Source: DASYPQ01 sp041488095 (GTDB lineage: Bacteria; Planctomycetota; UBA1135; GCA-002686595). Taken from it: 64,000 nucleotides of DNA. The position numbers and the translations under genes are program-made. The stretch lies in NCBI GenBank assembly GCA_041488095.1, contig JBGPOP010000023.1, forward strand, positions 1 through 64,000, in the 5' to 3' direction. The notes beneath the pieces are model-generated. The model was not told the DNA's origin. It did no database searches and saw only the letters and a program-made list of their open reading frames with translations. Of this stretch, positions 18,801 to 24,751 are shown piece after piece (position 1 is the first letter of the stretch; every line of letters begins with the position of its first letter).

Positions 18801-19149
18801 GCTCTTCCTGGACCTGGCGTACTACGAGCGCGTGCGCGAAGGGAAGATGAAGAGCTTCGCCGATCTCACCGAAGCCATCGTCCACGGCGCCGTGAAGCGC
18901 ATCCGCCCCAAGATGATGACGGTGTGCTGCGCCTTCATCGGGCTCCTGCCCGTGATGTGGTCGGTGGGCACCGGCGCCGACATGATGAAGCGCGTCGCCG
19001 CGCCCATGATGGGCGGGCTCATCACGAGCTTCCTGCTCGAGCTGCTCGTCTACCCGCCGATCTACGCCATCTGGAAATGGCGCTTCGTGATGAAGCGCGG
19101 CACCGTCGACGTGGCGAAGTTCGATATCCCCCACCTGCGAGGTCACTGA
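15859..19149 (+). CDS. cusA: CusA-type RND Cu(I)/Ag(I) efflux pump
   Basis: 1096 residues, heavy-metal efflux RND permease. Twelve-helix pattern with two large periplasmic loops. TM4 carries the proton-relay region ISIGVLVDGAIVEVENAY. The three methionines that bind Cu(I)/Ag(I) in E. coli CusA are all present: GDLLYMPTT (Met587), PFSMIETTV (Met637) and TRIDMLTTG (Met708). This favours monovalent copper/silver over the divalent CzcA group. Between Met637 and Met708 the protein carries about 20 residues more than E. coli CusA. Its TGA overlaps the ATG of the next, broken gene (TGATG). Confidence 0.95.
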   Translation: MIERIIEFCARNKFLVLLVTAVAIAGGIYSLRNVPLDAIPDLSDTQVIVYSRWDRSPDVIEDQVTYPIVSAMLGAPKVKAIRGFSDFGFSYVYIIFQDGTDIYWARSRTLEYLSKIQGRLPEGVRTELGPDATGVGWVFQYALIDKSGKHDLAELRSFQDWRLRYWLQSVPGVAEVASIGGFQKQYQVNLDPAAMLAYGIPIQKVVEAIRAGNNDVGGRLVEMSGAEYMVRGRGYARSVQDIESIVVGVDKDGVPILVKNLGHVALGSEIRRGLSDLDGQGDAVGGIVVMRHGENALKVIERVKQKIEDILPSLPDGMEIVTTYDRSELIQESIATLTDELFTALIVVSLVILIFLWHIPSAIVPIVTIPISILLMFIPMYFMGVSTNIMSISGITISIGVLVDGAIVEVENAYKKLQLWIAGGRVGDFHEVRLSALKEVGPSVFFSLLVIAVGFLPIFALEEQEGRLFKPLAYTKNLTLAIAAILAITLDPAVRMLFTRMEFLRFRPRPLAWLFNQITVGRYYPEEKHPISRILFKLYERPCRFVLRHRAATVVTALLLVLSTIPVFGKLGSEFMPPLWEGDLLYMPTTFPGLSVTEAQKLLQRMDEILMTVPEVERVQGKAGRAETSTDPAPFSMIETTVLLKPQSEWRRKVRWFSDWPGWLQAPLRRAWPDHIGKEELIAEIDQKLQFPGVTNAFTMPIKTRIDMLTTGVRTPIGIKVMGDDLKKIEEVGTEIEAILKDVPGTQSAFAERTAGGYFLDFDLRRDRLARYGLTIAEAEMVIMSAIGGEPVSTTIEGRERYTINVRYARELRDDLPELRRVLVPTLSGAQIPLEELADIRLVDGPAMIRNENGMLAGYVFVNTEQSDLGGYVQRAKAAVRERLQLPTGYALVWSGQYENMLRVAERMKVVLPITIFLIFALLYMNTKSMVKASLVMLAVPFSAIGAIWFLYLLGYNMSIAVWVGLIALMGLDAETGVFMLLFLDLAYYERVREGKMKSFADLTEAIVHGAVKRIRPKMMTVCCAFIGLLPVMWSVGTGADMMKRVAAPMMGGLITSFLLELLVYPPIYAIWKWRFVMKRGTVDVAKFDIPHLRGH

Positions 19150-19284
19150 TGCTGACCACGGGCTGCGGCTTCTTCCGGGGTTCGGGCTGCGGTCGCGTAC
19201 ACGTGCCCGATGCACGCGGATGTCGTCTCGAGCTCTCCCGGAAGTTGCCCGAAGTGCGGGATGAAGCTCGTTCCGCGGCCATGA
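19149..19284 (+). pseudogene. Frameshifted heavy-metal-binding mini-gene (HMBD)
   Basis: From 19198 one frame reads YTCPMHADVVSSSPG then SCPKCGMKLVPRP and stop at 19282-19284, a complete HMBD of the kind seen in CusB N-termini and CusF-like peptides. That frame has no ATG, GTG or TTG upstream. The ATG at 19149, coupled to the cusA stop, is one base out of phase. Removing one G near 19197 would give a continuous 44-residue protein. The stop overlaps the ATG of htrA (ATGA), so the gene edges are intact. Either a real single-base insertion or a sequencing/assembly error. Its frame equals that of cusA, but two TGA codons intervene. Confidence 0.7.
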
Positions 19285-20399
19285 TCCGCACCGGCAGGAC
19301 GATGTCCCTCGGCGAGTCAGCCACGACCGCCGGTGCCTGGCTGCTCCTCGTGGCAGGGTTCGGATGCTTCACGCCTGCGTCACCTTCTGCGCAGACTCGT
19401 CCCGGGCTCGATCGCCCGGACGAGCGTCTCCTTCCGGAGGAACGCCAGCGCATCGAAGTCTTCCGGCGGGCCTGCCCCTCCGTCGTGCACATCGAGGCTC
19501 TCGATGTGCGCCGTGACCCGGCACGGTTCAACGTGCTCGAGATCCCCAGGGGAATGGGGAGCGGGTTCGTCTGGGACAACCGGGGCCACATCGTCACGAA
19601 CCTGCACGTGATCCGGGGAGCGGAGGAAGCTCGCGTGCTGCTCAGGGACGGCAGCTCGTGGATCGCGCGCGTGATGGGAACCGACCCCGATCGGGACGTC
19701 GCGGTGCTCAGGATCGATGCTCCCGCGGAATCCCTCGTTCCGATCAAGGTCGAGGCAACCGGCACGCTGCGCGTGGGCCAGACGGTTCTCGCGATCGGCA
19801 ATCCCTTCGGACTCGATCACACGTTGACCGTCGGGGTGATCAGCGCATTGGGGCGGGAGATCCGCTCCGATTCAGGTCCCGTCATCCACGGAACGATCCA
19901 GACGGATGCAGCCATCAATCCGGGCAGCTCGGGCGGCCCCCTCCTCGACAGCGCGGGCAGGCTCATCGGAATCAACACCGCTCTCACGAGCCCTTCGGGC
20001 GCGTTCGCTGGGATCGGATTCGCGGTGCCCGTCGACGCCGTCAGCGAGGCCGTGGCCCGGATCCTGGGCGTCATCCCGGCGAAGCGGCCCGGACTCGGGA
20101 TCCGCGCCGCCGAGGACGCCTGGGTGCGCGAGCTGGGGCTCTCCGGCGTGCTGGTGCTGGAGGTGCTGGCCGCCGGACCCGCCGAGAAGGCAGGCCTGCG
20201 CCCGACCCGCACGACGCCGACGGGGGATCTCGAGCTCGGCGATCTCATCGTTGCGATCGACGGAGAGTCCGTCAGCTCCCGGAGTGACTTGGCGAGAGCC
20301 CTCGAAGGGCGCAAGTCGGGAGAGCGCGTCACGGCGACCCTTCGCCGCGGAAAGGAGGAGATGCTTCTCGTGCTCGATCTCGCCATGGAGGAGCACTGA
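19281..20399 (+). CDS. HtrA/DegP-family periplasmic serine protease
   Basis: 372 residues. A signal region (AWLLLVAGFGC) is followed by the trypsin-like protease domain with His109 (TNLHVI), Asp139 (DRDVAVLRID) and Ser217 in NPGSSGGPL, then one PDZ domain (~265-365) with GVLVLEVLAAGPAEKAGL and GDLIVAIDG. It degrades or refolds damaged exported proteins, here perhaps those harmed by copper. Start ATG 19281 overlaps the stop of the broken HMBD gene; a second ATG at 19302 is possible, and the frame is also open back to 19149. Position within the cus operon is unusual. Only one PDZ is present, so it is DegS/HtrA-like rather than DegP-like. Confidence 0.9.
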   Translation: MIRTGRTMSLGESATTAGAWLLLVAGFGCFTPASPSAQTRPGLDRPDERLLPEERQRIEVFRRACPSVVHIEALDVRRDPARFNVLEIPRGMGSGFVWDNRGHIVTNLHVIRGAEEARVLLRDGSSWIARVMGTDPDRDVAVLRIDAPAESLVPIKVEATGTLRVGQTVLAIGNPFGLDHTLTVGVISALGREIRSDSGPVIHGTIQTDAAINPGSSGGPLLDSAGRLIGINTALTSPSGAFAGIGFAVPVDAVSEAVARILGVIPAKRPGLGIRAAEDAWVRELGLSGVLVLEVLAAGPAEKAGLRPTRTTPTGDLELGDLIVAIDGESVSSRSDLARALEGRKSGERVTATLRRGKEEMLLVLDLAMEEH

Positions 20400-20510
20400 C
20401 AGAACCTCGAGGCACGGCTCGCGCTGGCCCAGCTCCGGACCGAGCGCGAGAAGGCGCTGGCGGCGATCGAATCCTGGTCCTCGCTCGACGTCGCGGCGCT
20501 GCACCCGGTC
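20400..20510 (+). pseudogene. Severed C-terminus of a second TolC-like protein
   Basis: Directly after the htrA stop, in the same frame, the translation reads NLEARLALAQLRTERE, then KALAAIESWSSLDVAALHPV. This is the last helix and end of an outer-membrane efflux protein: compare LDVRLGIAEARIERERRL and LDVETLPL in the intact cusC here. There is no start codon and nothing upstream that belongs to it, so it is a remnant. The junction lies exactly at the htrA stop codon, which points to insertion or recombination that replaced the front of a tolC-like gene. Confidence 0.75.
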
Positions 20511-20555
20511 AGCCTTGGCCCGGCGGGAGCGAGGTTGAGGGGTTCGGCCCGCGGG

Positions 20556-20585
20556 TTGCCGCAAGTCGGGCGCGCGCCGTATGCT
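20556..20585 (+). promoter_or_regulatory. Promoter inside the cus locus, leaderless geometry
   Basis: TTGCCG (20556-20561), 18-base spacer, TATGCT (20580-20585), then 7 bases to an in-frame GTG at 20593. The -10 box overlaps the ATG at 20581, so transcripts from here would have to use the GTG. Confidence 0.4.
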
Positions 20586-21573
20586 CCGCGCCGTGCGCCC
20601 CCGATCCGAGCTGCGCCGAGGACGGGATCCGACGCGCTGCGTCGCCGTCCTCGCGATCCTCTCGTCCCCCTCGCTCGCCAACCACGGCCCGGGCACCTCG
20701 GGCGGCGGCAGCTCGACCGCCTCGGGGGAGACGCTGCGCGCCGGAGGCTTCGATCTCTCCCTGAGGACCGACCTGACACAGTTCCAGAGCTTCACGCAGG
20801 CCGAGGCCGCCGGCCACGCGATCCAGAGCGGCGATTTCGATGCCATCGATCGCACGCTCGTCGAGTCGCTGTCGATCGCCTACGGCGTCACGGACGATTT
20901 CCAGATCGGCGCGCAGATCGGCTGGTATTCCGGCGACAACTTCGTCTCCGCAGAGTCGAACGGCATGGGCGGCGCCAACGTTGCGACCGTGGATCCGCGC
21001 GGGCTCACCGATCTCTGGCTCCAGGGCAAGCTGCGCGTGATGCACGGCCCGCACGGCCACCTGGCCGTCCTGGGGGGGATCAAGCTCCCCACGGGCAAGG
21101 ACGACGTCCGGCTCTCGAACGGCTCTAGGCTCGAGCCCTCGAGCCAGCCGGGCACCGGAGCCTTCGACTACCAGGTCGGCCTCGCCTACTCGCGCTACCT
21201 CACGAGCCGCGCGACGATCGACGCGAGCGGCTTCTACACCTTCCGCACCGGGCATGAGGGTTTCCGGGTGGGCGACCGCCTCGATCTGGGCACTGCGATC
21301 GCCTACCGGCTCACCGAGGACATCAAGACCTTCCCGAACTGGAGCGCCTCGGGCGAGCTCGTGGGCGTGTGGCTCGGCAAGGACGAAGACGGCGGCACCC
21401 GGAACGAGAACAGCGGAGGGACGACCGTGTACTTCTCCCCCGGGATCCGCGAGCGCGTCAGCCCGCACGTCGCCCTGAGCCTCGCCCCGGCGATCCCCGT
21501 GTACCAGGATGCGAACGGAGACCAGGTGGAGACCCGTGGTAAGCTGACGTTCACCCTCTCCTTCTCGCTGTGA
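20581..21573 (+). CDS. Outer-membrane beta-barrel transporter-like protein
   Basis: 330 residues (or 326 from GTG 20593, which fits a promoter overlapping the ATG). A signal peptide (CVAVLAILSSPSLA) precedes NHGPGTSGGGSSTASGET. The rest is alternating beta-strands with Gly and aromatic residues and an ending LTFTLSFSL, typical of an outer-membrane barrel. It resembles the putative MetA-pathway-of-phenol-degradation/SphA group (COG4313) that often accompanies heavy-metal efflux genes. Its stop overlaps the GTG of the YHS gene. Substrate unknown; metal export or sensing is inferred from the neighbours. Confidence 0.75.
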   Translation: MLRAVRPRSELRRGRDPTRCVAVLAILSSPSLANHGPGTSGGGSSTASGETLRAGGFDLSLRTDLTQFQSFTQAEAAGHAIQSGDFDAIDRTLVESLSIAYGVTDDFQIGAQIGWYSGDNFVSAESNGMGGANVATVDPRGLTDLWLQGKLRVMHGPHGHLAVLGGIKLPTGKDDVRLSNGSRLEPSSQPGTGAFDYQVGLAYSRYLTSRATIDASGFYTFRTGHEGFRVGDRLDLGTAIAYRLTEDIKTFPNWSASGELVGVWLGKDEDGGTRNENSGGTTVYFSPGIRERVSPHVALSLAPAIPVYQDANGDQVETRGKLTFTLSFSL

Positions 21574-21875
21574 AATCATCCGCCATGACGACAGGACGGC
21601 ACCTCCTCGGTTCGCGCGCGCTCTGGCTCGCGGGGCTCCTCCCGATCGCGGCGACAGCCTGCAAGGCCTCGTCCCCATCGGCGCAAGCCGAGGCGGACGG
21701 AGTCGCTCACACCCAGTGCCCGGTCTGCAAGACCGAAGGCGACCTCGCGTGCGTGGACGTGAAGATCCTCCCCGGGACTCCCAGCACGCGGTACCGCGGC
21801 GACACGTACTGGTTCTGCAGCCAGCAGTGCAAGGCGGACTTCGAGAAGCAGCCCGAACGCTATCTCGGCCACTGA
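21570..21875 (+). CDS. YHS-domain lipoprotein
   Basis: 101 residues. Lipoprotein-type signal (GLLPIAATAC), then a YHS domain: CPVCKTEGDLAC, YRGDTYWFCSQQCKADF and EKQPERYLGH. YHS domains have paired cysteines that bind metal, and are found in CopA-type ATPases and toluene monooxygenases. Here it would sit in the periplasm, probably as a copper-binding accessory. The GTG start at 21570 overlaps the stop of the barrel gene; ATG 21585 is an alternative and still leaves a signal peptide. Confidence 0.85.
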   Translation: MKSSAMTTGRHLLGSRALWLAGLLPIAATACKASSPSAQAEADGVAHTQCPVCKTEGDLACVDVKILPGTPSTRYRGDTYWFCSQQCKADFEKQPERYLGH

Positions 21876-21887
21876 GGCGGACGAGGG

Positions 21888-21983
21888 ATGTTCCAAGCGC
21901 TCGTCGGTCTGGCGTCGGGAACGCTCTCGGCCGGCCTGGGCCTCTTCTGGGGATTCCCCTTCGTCTCGCGCTGGATCCTGTGA
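21888..21983 (+). CDS. 31-residue single-helix membrane peptide
   Basis: ATG at 21888 with an AGGCGGACGAGGG purine-rich ribosome site just upstream, 12 bases after the YHS stop. The peptide begins MFQALVGLASGTLSAGLGLF and ends RWIL; almost all of it is one hydrophobic helix. It is the last + strand gene of the locus, before a convergent operon ending at 21990. No family recognised. Such short proteins are easily missed and could modulate the RND pump as AcrZ does for AcrB, but that is only an analogy. Confidence 0.5.
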   Translation: MFQALVGLASGTLSAGLGLFWGFPFVSRWIL

Positions 21984-21989
21984 AGGGGG

Positions 21990-23594
21990 TCAACGCCCCG
22001 GGTGGGCCTTTCGCCGAGCGAAGGTGAACCAGCGGAAGAGACCGGCCTGGGCGAGCTTCACGGACACGAGCTCGTAGTCGCGGTGGAACTCGGGGCTCGC
22101 CCAGATCTCCTCCTCGGAGCGGCGCACGAGCTTCGCCGGCATCTCCGCTGCCGAGAGTTGCCGCGCGAGCACGGCCACGTTGCCGAGCAGGATGTACTCG
22201 GGCTGGCGCGAGAGCACGTACGCGCCGTCGCCCTTCTCGTGGCCCGCGCGTCCGCTTCCCATGTCCCCCACCGCGACATGCGCGATGTGTTCGTCGGCGA
22301 GGCCCAGCATGTCGATCACCGCGTGGCTGGTATGGAAGGCGATCGAGCCCGCGGGCGTCGCGGCGATCACCGCCCCGGGCGCCGCGTTCGCCTCGAGCCA
22401 CTGCGCCGCGACCTTCTGGCGATCGACGAAGTAGTTGTCGAAGAACAGGTACCCGTGATCCGCCCCCGTCCCCGGGAAGGAGACCTCGCTCTTGGGCTCG
22501 GTCCAGCGCACGGAATCCGGCAGCCAGAGCGTCCTCGCCGTGGTCTGCACGTTCAGCGCGGCGGCGAGGATGCCCGCGGCGGGGAGCCAGGCCGCGTGCG
22601 CGCGTTCCAGCCCGCGGGCCAGGCCTTCCTGGACCAGCACATAGAAGAGCGGGGCCAGGTACGTGCAGAAGCGGAACGAGTAGAGCCCGTCGCCTCCGAC
22701 CGCGATGACGTAGGCCGCGTTCGCCACGACGAGGATCGCGAGGTAGGCAGCCCAGCCCTCCGCGCGACGGCGCAGGAGCAGGAGCAGCGGCGCGGGAGCC
22801 ACGAACCATGCGTGCGAGAAGAGGAAGCCCGCCAGGTAGTGCAGTCCTCGCCGCCACGCTCCGGCCCCGCCGCCGACCTTGGCGTAGAAGGTGTTCGGGA
22901 GGAGCCAGCCGTAGTAGCTCCAACGCCACAGGAAATAGGGCACGAAGACCGCCGCGAAGGGCAGGGACCAGCGCACGACGCCCTCGATCCTTCCGCGCTG
23001 TCGCACGAGCTCGAAGGTCGCCGTCACCGCGAACAGCAGAACTCCCTCCGGCCGCGTAAGGCTCGCCAGCGCGAAGAGGAGCGGCGACCACGCCGGCCCG
23101 GCCCGTCCCTTCGTCCATCGCACGTAGGCCAGCGCGGCCGCCGTGCACAAGCACGCGAACATCGGCGACTCGAGTCCGCCGGTCGTCCACACCGCGAAGG
23201 AGCTGTCCGCCGCGAGGAGCGCCGGGGCGAGGAGCAGCGCGATGCCGCGCCGGCCCGATGCATCGCTTCGCTGCGAGACCTCGCGCCCGAGGAAGCCCAC
23301 GAGCACGACCGTGGCGCACCCGAAGAGGACCCCGAGAGTCCGCGCGATCTCCGGCAGGTGCGTTCCCGGCAGGCACCGGTCGACGCCGGCCAGGAGCACC
23401 GTCCACAGGAAGTTCGTGTACCCCTCGACGCGCTCGCCGGCGTTGTAGACGAGGCCGTGGCCCGCGAGCAGGTTCCTCGCGTATCGGAAGCTGATGTAGG
23501 CGTCGTCGGAGACGTAGCCCAGCGAGCACGCGTGGAGGACGAGGACCGCGGCAGCGAGCGCCAGCCCGAATCCGAAGACCGCGTCGCGCCTCAT
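21990..23594 (-). CDS. GT-C-like membrane glycosyltransferase
   Basis: 534 residues from ATG 23594, whose codon overlaps the stop of the SGNH gene upstream (ATGA). About ten hydrophobic helices. After the first helix comes GYVSDDAYISFRYARNLLAG, the acidic DD motif of the ArnT/PMT-type (GT-C) family, followed by GERVEGYTNFLW, an element recurring in this group. The C-terminal ~150 residues are soluble. These enzymes move sugars from lipid-phosphate donors on the outer face of the membrane. Last gene of a four-gene minus-strand operon with a sulfatase-fold enzyme and an SGNH hydrolase. Confidence 0.75.
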   Translation of the reverse strand: MRRDAVFGFGLALAAAVLVLHACSLGYVSDDAYISFRYARNLLAGHGLVYNAGERVEGYTNFLWTVLLAGVDRCLPGTHLPEIARTLGVLFGCATVVLVGFLGREVSQRSDASGRRGIALLLAPALLAADSSFAVWTTGGLESPMFACLCTAAALAYVRWTKGRAGPAWSPLLFALASLTRPEGVLLFAVTATFELVRQRGRIEGVVRWSLPFAAVFVPYFLWRWSYYGWLLPNTFYAKVGGGAGAWRRGLHYLAGFLFSHAWFVAPAPLLLLLRRRAEGWAAYLAILVVANAAYVIAVGGDGLYSFRFCTYLAPLFYVLVQEGLARGLERAHAAWLPAAGILAAALNVQTTARTLWLPDSVRWTEPKSEVSFPGTGADHGYLFFDNYFVDRQKVAAQWLEANAAPGAVIAATPAGSIAFHTSHAVIDMLGLADEHIAHVAVGDMGSGRAGHEKGDGAYVLSRQPEYILLGNVAVLARQLSAAEMPAKLVRRSEEEIWASPEFHRDYELVSVKLAQAGLFRWFTFARRKAHPGR

Positions 23595-24751
23595 GGCCGT
23601 AGCCGCTCGGCCAGGAGCCGCGCCGCGATCTCGTGACCCTTCGAGTTCCAATGCCCGTCATCCTCGAAGTACACGAGATCCCCCGCCTCGGCCGCGCGGC
23701 GCAGGCCGGGTGCCAGATCGATGAACTCGATCCGCTCCGTCGCGCAGAAGCTGGCCATGCGCTCGGGCAGGTCGTTGGCCTTCCAGCTCGCGCACAGGGT
23801 ATCCGGGGCGAATTCGGCGAGGCCCGCGTACACGCGGAACTTGGTCGGCACATAGGCGAGCAGGAAGCGCGATCCGCTGCGAGCGCACTCCTGCGCGGCC
23901 GTGCGGATCGTCTCCTCGGCCAGCGCCAGGTGCCCGAGATCCTCGGCCGTCAACGGCTCGCCGGCGAAAGCGAAGTAGAGCCGCACCGGCTCTCTCCCTC
24001 CGTTCGGTCGGAAGACCCCGCAGCGGCTGCGCGCCTCCGGGCTGTCCTCCCGGCGCCATCCCTCGACGAGCTCACCGATCCGCGCCAGGAGGTTCAGCGT
24101 CAGGCTGCGCTGGCGGGTGTGCGTCTTCCCCGGGTCGAGGCCGCCTCCACCGCGCCGCGCCTCCTCGAAACGGCCCGCGTCGATCAGGTCGTTGCCCTCG
24201 AAGAAGAGCCATACGACGGTCTTCGGCTTCAGGGGCAGGCCGTAACGGCGCAGCACGAGGAGCTCCTGCTGCGGGCCGTACCCCGAGTGGCCGAGGTTCG
24301 CCGCGCTCGCGCCGAGCGCCGCGGAGAGTCGCGACGACACGACCTCGCCGAGCGGCACGAGGCCCGCCTCGAGGAACGAGTCCCCGAGCAGGACCAGGTC
24401 GGCCTGCGCGAGGCCGGGCGGATTGCGGAACCCGTTCTCGTCGTAGGAGACGTCGGCGAGATGGCGTCGGTCCGTGGCGATGCCGAAGAGGTGCACCAGG
24501 TCTCCGGGCGTCTCGCCCCGGAAGTGCAGCCCAGGACGGTGGCGGAAGAGCAGCTCCGGATCGCGGAGGTTGACCGGGTTGTCCCAGGGCTTCAGCCGCG
24601 TGAAGCGCAGCGCGTCCGACGGACCGATCCGCAGGCCGTAGTCGACCCATCCGAGCCAGGCCGGAATCTCGAGCAGGAGGAGGATCCCGGCGATCGCGGC
24701 CGCCGCCAGCGCGGCGCGAGCGAGCGCCCGGGAAGCACGCCCCGCGGTCAC
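23591..24751 (-). CDS. Membrane-anchored SGNH/GDSL hydrolase
   Basis: 386 residues from GTG 24751, which overlaps the stop of the sulfatase-fold gene (GTGA). One N-terminal helix (ALAAAAIAGILLLLEIPAWL). Block I GDS with Ser at ~125 (LVLLGDSFLE), a block III-like FFEGNDLID and a C-terminal DGHWNSKGHEIAA containing the D-x-x-H pair. This set fits SGNH esterases such as the AlgX/DltD-like acyl-transfer or deacylating enzymes that modify surface glycans. Faces the periplasm. A second, different SGNH protein lies at 53367-54407. Confidence 0.85.
   Translation of the reverse strand: MTAGRASRALARAALAAAAIAGILLLLEIPAWLGWVDYGLRIGPSDALRFTRLKPWDNPVNLRDPELLFRHRPGLHFRGETPGDLVHLFGIATDRRHLADVSYDENGFRNPPGLAQADLVLLGDSFLEAGLVPLGEVVSSRLSAALGASAANLGHSGYGPQQELLVLRRYGLPLKPKTVVWLFFEGNDLIDAGRFEEARRGGGGLDPGKTHTRQRSLTLNLLARIGELVEGWRREDSPEARSRCGVFRPNGGREPVRLYFAFAGEPLTAEDLGHLALAEETIRTAAQECARSGSRFLLAYVPTKFRVYAGLAEFAPDTLCASWKANDLPERMASFCATERIEFIDLAPGLRRAAEAGDLVYFEDDGHWNSKGHEIAARLLAERLRP

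Noticed and set aside
15781..19215. 1144-codon open frame opposite cusA
   Set aside because: It is rich in His, Asp, Arg and Glu with no domain and mirrors the codon bias of cusA; a shadow frame of high-GC DNA.
19147..19284. Stop readthrough or recoded TGA joining CusA to the HMBD in the same frame
   Set aside because: Two TGA codons intervene and TGA ends many other genes here; a one-base frameshift of a separate gene explains the data better.
20509..23853. 1114-codon minus-strand frame across the barrel, YHS and GT-C genes
   Set aside because: Low-complexity translation that crosses both strands' real genes; no domain.
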